From a virus: a DNA stretch of 27,479 nucleotides. The stretch covers positions 1-27,479 of IMG/VR virus record IMGVR_UViG_3300046467_000802. The stretch is one strand, 5' to 3'. Made by a program: the position numbers and the translations under genes. Below the pieces are notes generated by a model. The model ran no database searches. It was given only the letters and a program-made list of their open reading frames with translations, and had not been told where the DNA came from. Positions 1 to 6,283 of the stretch are shown piece after piece. Position 1 is the stretch's first letter, and each line of letters begins with the position of its first letter.

Positions 1-165
1 AGCATAATCTTCTATTAATGTTTTTATTTGTTCCCTGGACATTTTTACTCCTCTGTATTCTTTATCCTTACTCAGCCATGTATATGGACACATAAAACAA
101 GCGGCGTTACATAATTGTATTGGTTCAAAACAAAGTTGAGTAGGTATAGGAAAATGGTATGCCAT
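1..165 (-). CDS. radical SAM enzyme, N-terminal part (cut by window edge)
   Basis: This is an open frame of 55 codons on the minus strand running off the left edge of the window. The start ATG (165-163) shares one base with the stop of the upstream gene (TAATG), so the two are translationally coupled. Residues 19-26 read CNAACFMC, the Cx3Cx2C cysteine triad that binds the 4Fe-4S cluster of radical SAM enzymes, preceded by the usual 'xxEPIQLCN' strand. It is followed by a K-M-S-R-E-Q helix typical of radical SAM/SPASM-like proteins. These enzymes cleave S-adenosylmethionine to a deoxyadenosyl radical; the substrate cannot be inferred here. The rest of the protein, including any C-terminal SPASM or twitch cluster, lies outside the window. 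The partner gene is a 2OG-oxygenase-like protein, so a joint modification role is possible. Confidence 0.85.
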   Translation of the reverse strand, partial: MAYHFPIPTQLCFEPIQLCNAACFMCPYTWLSKDKEYRGVKMSREQIKTLIEDYA

Positions 166-797
166 TATGGATAAAAGGCATCCTTAGTGCCTGATTTTTG
201 TTTAATAAAAAGGTTAAGTGTGATTCTATTTGAATGTTCTGTACTTTCATAACTGTGCCAAGTCTTTTTTTCCACCCCACAAAAAATCATTGAATTATTT
301 GGTTTCCAAGGTGCTTCTTTTGCTAGATAGTCTTGATGGCCTTCAGTATACATCATTGTACCACAATTAATATCTGGAGTAACGTATGTAACACTTGACC
401 AAATCTTTGATTCTGTCTCGTCATGTATTTCATGTTTGTAAGGTTTAGGTGGCTGTACTCCGATGTAGGCTGTAACACATAAATCATCAAACCACCGGTG
501 CATTGGAAAATGATTAGTTAACTCTTTACGATTTTCATAAATTTTTGTAGAAATTTCTAATATCTGATCATACCAATCAATCCCAAAATCTTTAAAATGT
601 TTTGGTGTAATTTGATTTTCAGTTTGTCCTTTGTATGTAGGCATATCTTTCATTTTAATGTCTAATAATTTTTCACACTGCGATCTAAGGTTATCAAATT
701 CGGCTTGATCTATATGATTTTTTGTGACCGTATGATGCCACGGATTACTTATTATTTCTGATTGTAAACATTGATCAACAAAATCTTTTCCTAACAT
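165..797 (-). CDS. 2OG-Fe(II) oxygenase-like protein
   Basis: A 210-residue protein starting at ATG 797. The longer open frame up to 887 would run into the divergent gene, and its extra 30 residues look non-coding. The C-terminal half has the double-stranded beta-helix pattern of 2-oxoglutarate/Fe(II) dioxygenases. H125-x-E127 (in IHDETESK) is followed by an aromatic beta-strand, a distal H181 in TWHSYES and R191 in NRITLNLF, where family members bind the 2OG carboxylate. The first metal motif appears as HxE rather than the commoner HxD, a variant known in some members. Phages often carry such enzymes for hydroxylation of protein or nucleic acid, but no substrate is visible. A late-type AATAAATA motif lies 5 nt before the ATG and there is no Shine-Dalgarno. 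The gene overlaps the radical SAM gene downstream by one base. The family assignment rests on motifs only. Confidence 0.7.
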   Translation of the reverse strand: MLGKDFVDQCLQSEIISNPWHHTVTKNHIDQAEFDNLRSQCEKLLDIKMKDMPTYKGQTENQITPKHFKDFGIDWYDQILEISTKIYENRKELTNHFPMHRWFDDLCVTAYIGVQPPKPYKHEIHDETESKIWSSVTYVTPDINCGTMMYTEGHQDYLAKEAPWKPNNSMIFCGVEKKTWHSYESTEHSNRITLNLFIKQKSGTKDAFYP

Positions 798-802
798 ACC
801 AA

Positions 803-810
803 TATTTATT
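803..810 (-). promoter_or_regulatory. late promoter-like motif AATAAATA
   Basis: On the minus strand AATAAATA matches the T4 late consensus TATAAATA at 7 of 8 positions. It lies 5 nt before the ATG at 797. In T4 the octamer spans about -13 to -6, so transcription would start at about the start codon itself. No Shine-Dalgarno intervenes. Confidence 0.5.
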
Positions 811-825
811 TTAATAACTATTAAT

Positions 826-1077
826 ATGAACCACCGTGAAAGAATGTTAAAATGGATAGATGATCTAGGGCTAATTGTAATACACACTGAGATTAAACCC
901 TATGGTAAAGGCACAAGAAGATACGTAATAGGCCGACATATTGAAGAACCAAAAGAATTCCGTTCCGGAAGTGGTAAGATTCACAAGACGCCAGGCGAAC
1001 AGGAATGGTTGACTCCACTGCCACTGACTGGTGTTCAACTTGAAGAATGGTTGAAGGAATGGCAAAAAAATCAGTAA
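826..1077 (+). CDS. small conserved-looking hypothetical protein
   Basis: An 83-residue frame reading away from the oxygenase gene. It is rich in charged residues and tryptophan and has no transmembrane segment or known motif. The first half has an alternating hydrophobic pattern (LGLIVIHTEIKP) that looks like beta-strands, followed by a basic stretch (KGTRRYVIGRH) and a C-terminal amphipathic helix (LEEWLKEWQKN). The composition fits a real soluble protein, while the antisense frame at 871-1128 is hydrophobic and odd. No clear Shine-Dalgarno precedes the ATG; the upstream bases are only AT-rich. I do not recognise the family. It shares an AT-rich divergent intergenic spacer of 28 bases with the oxygenase gene. 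Confidence 0.55.
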   Translation: MNHRERMLKWIDDLGLIVIHTEIKPYGKGTRRYVIGRHIEEPKEFRSGSGKIHKTPGEQEWLTPLPLTGVQLEEWLKEWQKNQ

Positions 1078-1157
1078 ATTAAAGACATAGATAATTTTTT
1101 TTTCACCATCACAAGGTTCACAGACCAAATAGTGTAGTTTTACTTATAAATTAAACT

Positions 1158-1165
1158 TCTAAATA
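1158..1165 (+). promoter_or_regulatory. late promoter-like motif TCTAAATA with 5' hairpin
   Basis: TCTAAATA matches the late consensus at 7 of 8 positions. The start predicted by T4 geometry is about 1171, which is exactly where a 7-bp hairpin begins: AAGGTTC at 1171-1177 pairs with GAATCTT at 1182-1188 (one G-U), with loop ATAT. A second, weaker candidate, TATAAATT, lies at 1145-1152. The ATG at 1180 falls in the hairpin loop, which argues for translation starting at 1210. Confidence 0.5.
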
Positions 1166-1209
1166 ATTCTAAGGTTCATATGAATCTTAACATCAAGGGA
1201 GGTCCAACT

Positions 1210-1443
1210 ATGGATATCATGATGAAAATAAAAGGATGGGCAAAAGGATTAGCCGATGTGGGCGTAAGTCTAATAGCATTAGGAATCGTTTTAGAAATTC
1301 TTTTCAGTGGTCAAGGTGTTCCGTTCTGGCCAAATGTTTCTGTAATAGGAAATATCCAGGGCGTACTGACTGGCTTTTCTGATCAAGGTTTGATTGGTTT
1401 AGTAGCAGTTTGGATTTTATATCATATCTACAATCGAAAATAA
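1210..1443 (+). CDS. small membrane protein with two TM segments (holin-like candidate)
   Basis: A 77-residue protein. I chose ATG 1210 over the in-frame ATG 1180 because a strong Shine-Dalgarno (AAGGGAGG, 1196-1203) lies at the right distance. The N-terminus (MDIMMKIKGWAKG) is a short basic amphipathic helix. Transmembrane segment 1 covers about residues 19-34 (VSLIALGIVLEILF). A polar, aromatic loop (PFWPNVSVIGNIQG) follows. Transmembrane segment 2 is about residues 58-73 (GLIGLVAVWILYHIY), and the end is basic (NRK). Size, two TM helices and basic tail are compatible with a class II holin, but equally with a small membrane protein of unknown role. No lysin gene lies nearby. The gene has its own late-type promoter and is closed by a strong terminator, so it is an independent late unit. 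Confidence 0.7.
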   Translation: MDIMMKIKGWAKGLADVGVSLIALGIVLEILFSGQGVPFWPNVSVIGNIQGVLTGFSDQGLIGLVAVWILYHIYNRK

Positions 1444-1475
1444 TATATATAAAAATCTAGAAATACGTTAATCTC

Positions 1476-1517
1476 AAAGAGTGGTGTGAATATTTTTTGT
1501 TTGCACCACTCTTTTTT
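1476..1517 (+). terminator. rho-independent terminator after the membrane protein gene
   Basis: AAAGAGTGGTG (1476-1486) is perfectly complementary to CACCACTCTTT (1504-1514). The 11-bp stem has a 17-nt AT-rich loop and is followed by a T tract to 1517. It sits 33 nt after the stop codon of the small membrane protein. Confidence 0.85.
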
Positions 1518-1544
1518 ATGAGCATTTTATCTTTACCAAAAAAT

Positions 1545-1552
1545 GATAAATA
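1545..1552 (+). promoter_or_regulatory. late promoter-like motif GATAAATA
   Basis: GATAAATA matches the T4 late consensus at 7 of 8 positions and lies just after the previous terminator. The predicted start is near 1558, giving a leader of about 95 nt with several hairpins ahead of the 1654 gene. Confidence 0.6.
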
Positions 1553-1568
1553 TTAACAGTCAATTGAA

Positions 1569-1645
1569 CTTTTACACAGTGTAAAAGACTTATGCGGATT
1601 AAACCGCGTAGCAAGTAGAACTTGCATTTGGCTCCATGTAAGGAG
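1569..1645 (+). promoter_or_regulatory. structured 5' leader: three tandem hairpins plus Shine-Dalgarno hairpin
   Basis: Three perfect or near-perfect stems lie back to back. CTTTTACA (1569-1576) pairs with TGTAAAAG (1580-1587). TATGCGG (1591-1597) pairs with CCGCGTA (1604-1610) with one G-U. GCAAGT (1611-1616) pairs with ACTTGC (1620-1625). A weaker stem, CTCC (1632-1635) with GGAG (1642-1645), would cover the Shine-Dalgarno itself. It looks like a stabilising or regulatory leader of a highly expressed late mRNA. It does not fold as a tRNA. Confidence 0.6.
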
Positions 1646-1653
1646 AAAACAAT

Positions 1654-2073
1654 ATGGGAAGACCAATCAGATCAGACAGAATGTCGGCAACAACAGACCA
1701 AGGTGGAGACGGTACTTCAGGTAGACTTGCAGTAACGGCTTATTACCCAGTGGGTGGTTCATTACAGCAAGAAGATGATTCTTTTATCATTTCGCAAAGA
1801 GGATCTAAAAGATTTAAGATCCAACAAATGAACGATTCATCTACAGCGGTATACACACTAATGGCAGTAGCACCAGGCTCATTATCAGCAGGTGAAATGT
1901 GCGTTAGAGTAGTATTAAGTGACTCTACTGATTCATATGTTGAAAGATTCCATAATAGAACTATACGTCACGGTAATGGTTCTGTAACGGGTCAAGTAAC
2001 ATACACATTAGGAACTGAAGCAACTGACCAAGGTGTTGGTGCATCAGGTACTGGTACGCTAGACGTAGTCTAA
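1654..2073 (+). CDS. putative virion structural/decoration protein
   Basis: A 139-residue soluble protein with a strong Shine-Dalgarno (AAGGAG, 1640-1645). It is rich in Gly, Ser and Thr and shows alternating beta-strand patterns (FIISQRGSKRFKIQQM, AVYTLMAVAP, MCVRVVLSD, VTGQVTYTLG). The N-terminus (MGRPIRSDRMSATTDQ) is basic and disordered. The compact all-beta character, the location among fibre-type genes, an own late promoter, an elaborate 5' leader and a very strong terminator all point to an abundant virion protein such as a head or tail decoration protein. I know similar short 'MxRPxxS' proteins in marine T4-like phages only as hypothetical or structural. No catalytic motif is visible. 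The function is inferred from context. Confidence 0.65.
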   Translation: MGRPIRSDRMSATTDQGGDGTSGRLAVTAYYPVGGSLQQEDDSFIISQRGSKRFKIQQMNDSSTAVYTLMAVAPGSLSAGEMCVRVVLSDSTDSYVERFHNRTIRHGNGSVTGQVTYTLGTEATDQGVGASGTGTLDVV

Positions 2074-2101
2074 TCAATCGACACGTGCTTATAAGAATAT
2101 T

Positions 2102-2128
2102 GGGGGAGTTTAGGCTCCCCCTTTCTTT
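2102..2128 (+). terminator. rho-independent terminator
   Basis: GGGGGAG (2102-2108) pairs perfectly with CTCCCCC (2115-2121) across a 6-nt loop and is followed by TTTCTTT. It is one of the strongest GC stems in this AT-rich window and lies 28 nt after the stop of the 1654 gene. Confidence 0.9.
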
Positions 2129-2129
2129 A

Positions 2130-2137
2130 TATAAATA
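2130..2137 (+). promoter_or_regulatory. T4-type late promoter TATAAATA, leaderless geometry
   Basis: An exact TATAAATA lies 7 nt before the ATG at 2145. T4 geometry puts the transcript start 1-2 nt before the start codon. No Shine-Dalgarno is present in the 7-nt gap (ATAACAA). Confidence 0.75.
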
Positions 2138-2144
2138 ATAACAA

Positions 2145-3182
2145 ATGTCAAAAACTCTACGTACATCAGGTGATTACACAATAAAAGCAGGAGATGGATG
2201 GAATTCCGGATCCGGCGTAAATTCAATCACTTTTGATAGTTTAAACGTAAGTGTAAGTGGTAATTTAACTGTTGGTGGTTCATCTACAACTGTTAACACA
2301 ACCAATACAACAATTGAAGATAATATTATAGAATTAAATTCAGGATTATCCCAAAGTTTAAATGACTCAGGAATTATAATTGAGCGTGGCTCAACAGGTG
2401 ATAATGCGGCAATTGTTTGGGATGAATCTGGAGATATATTTAAACTTGGAACAACAACTTCCACAGGTGCAGACAAATCAGGTGGAATAACTGTTACTGC
2501 TGGAGCATTAGAAGTTGCGGCATTTACAGCAACAACAGGAACATTTAGTGGTGCTATTACAGCAACAACAGGAACATTTAGTGGTGCTATGACTAGTGTG
2601 GGTGGAACAGTAACTGGAAGCCTTACAGCAGGTTCATTAACAACAAACGTTATATCAGCAAATGGATCTAATGCTGAATTATCTATTCAGCCAAGTGGAA
2701 CTGGAAATGTTGTTTTAGGTGCGTTAACAATTAACGGTACTGCTATAAGTTCTGTAGACTCTTCTTTAATTCAACTTAATGAAGCAGTAAACATTTCAGG
2801 CGCAACAGACATAGGTGGTGCATTAACTATAGGTGGTTCACTTGATTTTGGAAGTGCAATAATAAGCAATGGTACAGTAACACACTCAGGTTCCTCAGGA
2901 CAACAACCACTTGATGAATTTGCACACGCAACTTATAGATCAGCAAAATATATTGTTAGTATTACAGATTCAACTAACACAAAATATGAAATGGTAGAAA
3001 TTTATATTACTCATGACGGAACCAATGCTTACATAACTTCACAAGGTGTTAAATCTACTTCGGCTGGTACTTTAGCAGTATTTGCCGCAGATATAAGCGG
3101 TACTAATCTTAGAGTGTTAATAGTTCCATCAAGTTCTGAAAGTGTTACATACAAGTTCTTAAGAACACTTGTTGTTGTATAA
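2145..3182 (+). CDS. fibre-like virion structural protein with repeats
   Basis: A 345-residue, Ser/Thr/Gly-rich, beta-rich protein. Residues about 35-105 hold a module (SGNLTVGGSSTTVN, then EDNIIELN and a VWDESGD strand) that I know from fibre/structural proteins of marine T4-like phages; a second copy occurs in the next gene. Residues 128-149 are two copies of TATTGTFSGA(I/M), encoded by a 33-bp tandem DNA repeat. The middle is a run of 'GxLTxxGx' beta-type repeats. The C-terminal domain (about 255-345: FAHATYRSAKYIVSIT, EMVEIYITHDGTNAYITS, RVLIVPSSSESVTYKFLRT) is a compact beta-domain also typical of these virion proteins. Probable role: tail fibre, whisker or head surface fibre subunit contacting the host. 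The late promoter lies 7 nt upstream and there is no Shine-Dalgarno. The exact location on the virion is unknown. Confidence 0.75.
   Translation: MSKTLRTSGDYTIKAGDGWNSGSGVNSITFDSLNVSVSGNLTVGGSSTTVNTTNTTIEDNIIELNSGLSQSLNDSGIIIERGSTGDNAAIVWDESGDIFKLGTTTSTGADKSGGITVTAGALEVAAFTATTGTFSGAITATTGTFSGAMTSVGGTVTGSLTAGSLTTNVISANGSNAELSIQPSGTGNVVLGALTINGTAISSVDSSLIQLNEAVNISGATDIGGALTIGGSLDFGSAIISNGTVTHSGSSGQQPLDEFAHATYRSAKYIVSITDSTNTKYEMVEIYITHDGTNAYITSQGVKSTSAGTLAVFAADISGTNLRVLIVPSSSESVTYKFLRTLVVV
2524..2589 (+). repeat. 33-bp perfect tandem duplication, two copies
   Basis: The unit at 2524-2556 is repeated exactly at 2557-2589. It keeps the reading frame and duplicates 11 residues (TATTGTFSGAI / TATTGTFSGAM, differing only at the codon after the repeat). 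The perfect identity suggests a recent duplication. Confidence 0.95.
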
Positions 3183-3196
3183 TTTAATAAAATTAC

Positions 3197-3204
3197 TATA
3201 AATA
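3197..3204 (+). promoter_or_regulatory. T4-type late promoter TATAAATA
   Basis: This is an exact consensus octamer. The predicted start, about 3210, falls at the 5' end of a perfect palindrome (3208-3227) that would form the 5' end of the mRNA of the next fibre-like gene. Confidence 0.8.
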
Positions 3205-3207
3205 CCC

Positions 3208-3227
3208 ATGTAAGATTAATCTTACAT
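3208..3227 (+). repeat. perfect 20-bp palindrome at predicted mRNA 5' end
   Basis: ATGTAAGATT (3208-3217) is followed directly by its reverse complement AATCTTACAT. As RNA it gives a hairpin of about 8 bp starting at or near +1. As DNA it could also be a binding site for a dimeric protein. No T tract follows, so it is not a terminator. Confidence 0.8.
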
Positions 3228-3256
3228 AAATTAACAATCATGCGGGAGAATGAACC

Positions 3257-4309
3257 ATGACAACAAGAAACTTTAGAGTCAATAACGGTCTCGAAGTTGG
3301 TGATATAGCTATTACTGCGTCTACAAATGCCATTACAGGCGTAGATGCTTGTGTATTAAGCACAACAACAGCACCAACAGCAGACGGGGAATTGGCTAAT
3401 AAAAAATACGTAGATGACCAAGTAGGTGGTATATCTACAACAGCAATCTTATCTGGAACTACAAACGTAACTTGCAGTGGAACTGCGGTAGTCGTTACAG
3501 CATCAGGTAATGCTGAATTAACTGTAAATGATGGCGGTGTAAGAGTACACGGTGACTTGGTGGTAGACGGTGGTACAACAACTATCAATACTACTACATT
3601 ATCAGTTCAAGATAACATAATTGAATGTAACAGAAACGTTTCGGCGGCTTCTGGTATGCCTGACTATTCAGGAATTAAAGTAAACAGAGGTGGAGTATCC
3701 ACAGCCACAGAAGAAGATCTTTGGTGGGTTTGGGATGAAGGATTTGCAGATGACGGTACAACTACTCACGGTAACGCGGGTGGTGCCTGGACTGCTTTAA
3801 GAGCATCTGGAGGCCCTGCTGATGGAGCCAATGTAGAGACACCAACAAGAACAGAAACCAACCTAGTTGATATTGCTTGTAACGTAATTCACGCAACATC
3901 TACTTCAGCACTATACGCTGACGTTGCTGAGCGTTTCGAAGCAGACGCTCCAATGGCAGAAGGTGCAGTAGTAATGGTAGGCGGTGACGCTGAAATTACT
4001 GAAGTAACTTCAGACTTAAACACAGATGTTTTTGGTGTTATATCTAAACAACCAGCATACGCAATGAACTCTGGCGCAGGAAACAATGATTCACATCCAT
4101 TTGTTGCAATGACAGGAAGAACTCCAGTAAGAGTTACTGGCACTGTTGACAAAGGACAAAGACTTGTTTCTAGTTCTATAAAAGGAACTGCAAGAGCAGT
4201 TGCTACTGGTGAAACATATAGTCCATTCCATGTAATTGGTAGAGCACTTGAGGATAAAACTGAAGACGGAATTGGTTTGGTAAATTGTGCAGTGAGAACT
4301 AACAACTAA
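3257..4309 (+). CDS. fibre-like structural protein with C-terminal Peptidase_G2-like domain
   Basis: A 350-residue protein with Shine-Dalgarno GGGAG (3243-3247). Residues 38-56 carry the fibre motif ADGELANKKYVDDQV. Residues about 95-182 repeat the module of the preceding gene (VHGDLVVDGGTTTIN, then QDNIIECN and WWVWDEG). The C-terminal 130 residues (from YADVAERFEADAPMAEGAVV, through FGVISKQPAYAMNS, to FHVIGRALED) resemble a beta-rich domain often found at the end of phage fibre proteins and related to the Peptidase_G2/intramolecular-chaperone type. I infer that family from pattern only and did not identify its catalytic residues. Likely role: trimeric tail or head fibre. The gene is the last of three structural units and is closed by a bidirectional terminator. 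Confidence 0.75.
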   Translation: MTTRNFRVNNGLEVGDIAITASTNAITGVDACVLSTTTAPTADGELANKKYVDDQVGGISTTAILSGTTNVTCSGTAVVVTASGNAELTVNDGGVRVHGDLVVDGGTTTINTTTLSVQDNIIECNRNVSAASGMPDYSGIKVNRGGVSTATEEDLWWVWDEGFADDGTTTHGNAGGAWTALRASGGPADGANVETPTRTETNLVDIACNVIHATSTSALYADVAERFEADAPMAEGAVVMVGGDAEITEVTSDLNTDVFGVISKQPAYAMNSGAGNNDSHPFVAMTGRTPVRVTGTVDKGQRLVSSSIKGTARAVATGETYSPFHVIGRALEDKTEDGIGLVNCAVRTNN

Positions 4310-4336
4310 TAAATATTAATACTTTTTAGTAAAATT

Positions 4337-4366
4337 AAAAGGCGGCTTTCGGGTCGCCTTTTTTTT
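4337..4366. terminator. bidirectional rho-independent terminator between convergent genes
   Basis: AAAAGGCGGC (4337-4346) pairs with GTCGCCTTTT (4353-4362; one G-U) around a 6-nt loop, with T tracts on the plus side and A-rich sequence on the other, so it can act on both strands. It separates the fibre-like gene from the convergent Nudix gene, whose stop codon lies in the T tract. Confidence 0.9.
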
Positions 4367-4793
4367 AGGTTATTAAATCTAAAATAGTTTGTAACTTACC
4401 TTTAATTGCTTTATTGTTTAAAGTATTTCTTAATCCCCCGTGTAAATTTTTAGGCCAACACTCAAAATTACACCAACAATATCCCGAATGTTCACTGTTT
4501 AATTTAGGAATAAATTCTGATTCAATTGCAATAAGATATGTATGAAAGAAAAACTTTTGATCATTTGATGTAAACAATTCTAAAGGAATAACTTTTTTAA
4601 ATGCTGGAGTACTACTAACTTCCTCTTCTATTTCTCTTTTTAAACCGTCAAATGCTGATTCTGTATATCGCATTCTACCACCAACTAAACCCCATAATCC
4701 TTGAGTTTTCTCCGCAGTTCGTTGCAAAAATAAAAAACGTTTTGTTGACGTGCTATAAAATAGAGCACCGGAACAAATTATATTTTCTTTCAT
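4365..4793 (-). CDS. Nudix hydrolase
   Basis: A 142-residue protein with a nearly complete Nudix box, Gx5Ex7REUxEExGU. It has G39, E45 and R53-E54, then EEE (56-58) that supplies the Mg-binding glutamates. The usual Gly near the end of the box is Ser60. The upstream strand GLWGLVGGR is also typical. Nudix enzymes hydrolyse nucleoside diphosphates linked to another moiety; in phages they may act on (d)NTPs, Ap4A, NAD-type compounds or mRNA caps, and T4 has NudE. The substrate cannot be told here. A sigma70-type promoter ends 5 nt before the ATG and there is no Shine-Dalgarno. The gene lies downstream of gp15 on the same strand but has its own promoter, consistent with early expression. Confidence 0.9.
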   Translation of the reverse strand: MKENIICSGALFYSTSTKRFLFLQRTAEKTQGLWGLVGGRMRYTESAFDGLKREIEEEVSSTPAFKKVIPLELFTSNDQKFFFHTYLIAIESEFIPKLNSEHSGYCWCNFECWPKNLHGGLRNTLNNKAIKGKLQTILDLIT

Positions 4794-4798
4794 AATTT

Positions 4799-4827
4799 AT
4801 TATAACAATTTATTTGTTTTTTATCAA
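4799..4827 (-). promoter_or_regulatory. sigma70-type promoter of the Nudix gene, leaderless geometry
   Basis: On the minus strand TTGATA (4827-4822), 17 nt and TATAAT (4804-4799) form a near-consensus host promoter. Only 5 nt separate the -10 box from the ATG at 4793, so the start of transcription should fall on the start codon. The -35 box overlaps the stop codon of gp15 (4826-4824). Confidence 0.75.
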
Positions 4828-6281
4828 GGAGTTGTTGCGTCTACACTAGCATCATATCCAGTATTTCCGCCGCCATCTAATACAATACTCCAATTACCAG
4901 CAGTATAAATCCCTTCATAAGATTTTACCCACTCTGTTCCATTGAATCTATATTGTATTCCTGTATTAGTGTTTGTAACATAATGTTGCGTAGAATCAGG
5001 ATGTGAAGCATCAAATACTTTTAACCATCTTGCTCCAGCACTTAAATTTTCATTATACTCTATAATATCTCCTACATTAGCAATTAACGCCCCCCACGCA
5101 TCACTTACATATGTTGCTGTAGAATCTCCTACATCATTTATAATCATATATCTAGTACCATTTATAGGAGTTGATCCTGGATCATATGTAGAAGGATTAA
5201 TAATTTTGTCAACTGCTGACAATGTATTTGCAGGAATAGTATCCTGGTCAATGTTATATAATAAAATTGTATCGTTTAAAGTACTGGTAGCAATTGTTCC
5301 AATTATTTCTTTTCCATTTGGTTGCATTAATCTTACTTGTGATGTATCGTTTTGTACTTTTCCGTATTGATCTAATAATATTTTCCAGTTAACTGGTGGA
5401 CCAAAAGTTTCAAAAGGATCATAATTGCTTGGTGCGTTTGCTCCTGTATAGAATCCTGAAGCACCTGATGTAGTACTAGTACCTGTTGTTCCTAATAATC
5501 TTAATTGGTTTCCAGTAACTAATAATCCAAAATTATTTGGTGTAACATACGTTCTTGAAATCATAGAACCGTCTATTAATCCTGCTGTAATTCCGCCATC
5601 ATCATCATATATGCTCATAATAATTTTTTGTATAACCCCTAATTTTTTAACTTTAACAGGTGGTGATAACCATATTGGCATAGAAAAAGTTATTGTTGCA
5701 ATATCAATTTCTGTATCTGCACCTATAGGAATAGTTCTTGAACTAAACGTTGTTCCTGTTAGTTCAACATAACTTAAACTTGTCCAATCAATATAATTGT
5801 CTGTTTTTTGTATTTCAAAATCGGGGTTAAACAAATATAAAATTTGTTCCATTATTTGTAATTTTTGATCTGTATTTGTTGTCCAAATATCTGCTGTAAC
5901 TTCTAATCTAAAAGGTGACGGCATCATTTTTTCTATTGTATACCCTGCACCTAATTGATTATCATACTGTTCTGTATCTGTGTCGTAATTTCTTTCTTTT
6001 AAATGTTGTTTTTCAACATGATAAGGATTTTGCATTCTTTCCCTATCAAAATTTAATTCTCTAACATAAGCGGCAATTCTTGGAGCATATTGTAATGCGT
6101 TTTCACTATTATTTCTAATAATGTTTGCAACTTGTCTTGTTGGGTCTCCGTAAACAACCGGCACTGCTCTTAAAGTTACAGTATCATCTTTGCCTTTTCC
6201 TGTTTCTACAGAAAAATTACTCAAAATTCTTATAAATTGAGTTAAAAATTTTCTAATTTGCCCTTCGTAAAAGTGTAACAT
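4824..6281 (-). CDS. 15: tail terminator / sheath stabiliser gp15 with C-terminal extension
   Basis: A 485-residue protein. Residues 1-220 match the pattern of T4 gp15 (about 272 aa), which caps the finished tail and joins it to the neck. Visible matches are the start MLHFYEGQIRKFL with FIRILSNFSVET, the strand LRAVPVVYGD, the block RIAAYVRELNFD, MPSPFRLEVTADIWT followed by QKLQIMEQILYLFNPDF, and a final SMPIWLSPPVK strand. The C-terminal 260 residues are an addition. Residues 375-457 contain two or three copies of the motif (Y/F)R(F/Y)(N/D)GxxWVK (YRFNGTEWVKSYEG; IIEYNENLSAGARWLKVFD), a surface-type module also present in gp14 and the sheath. The gene follows gp14 with a 2-nt gap, as a gp14-gp15 operon read from the divergent promoter near 7460. 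Confidence 0.8.
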   Translation of the reverse strand: MLHFYEGQIRKFLTQFIRILSNFSVETGKGKDDTVTLRAVPVVYGDPTRQVANIIRNNSENALQYAPRIAAYVRELNFDRERMQNPYHVEKQHLKERNYDTDTEQYDNQLGAGYTIEKMMPSPFRLEVTADIWTTNTDQKLQIMEQILYLFNPDFEIQKTDNYIDWTSLSYVELTGTTFSSRTIPIGADTEIDIATITFSMPIWLSPPVKVKKLGVIQKIIMSIYDDDGGITAGLIDGSMISRTYVTPNNFGLLVTGNQLRLLGTTGTSTTSGASGFYTGANAPSNYDPFETFGPPVNWKILLDQYGKVQNDTSQVRLMQPNGKEIIGTIATSTLNDTILLYNIDQDTIPANTLSAVDKIINPSTYDPGSTPINGTRYMIINDVGDSTATYVSDAWGALIANVGDIIEYNENLSAGARWLKVFDASHPDSTQHYVTNTNTGIQYRFNGTEWVKSYEGIYTAGNWSIVLDGGGNTGYDASVDATTP

Positions 6282-6283
6282 TT

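Noticed and set aside
798-887. Upstream extension of the oxygenase-like gene
   Set aside because: It overlaps the divergent gene and the promoter-like motif, and the extra residues look non-coding; ATG 797 is preferred.
1090-1105. T tract after the 826 gene as a terminator
   Set aside because: No GC stem of useful length precedes it.
871-1128. Minus-strand open frame opposite the small gene at 826
   Set aside because: Hydrophobic, odd composition, no start signal; it is antisense to a more protein-like frame.
1569-1645. tRNA-like series of three stem-loops
   Set aside because: There is no acceptor stem joining the ends, no T-arm GTTCGA sequence and no seven-base anticodon loop, so it is read as an mRNA leader.
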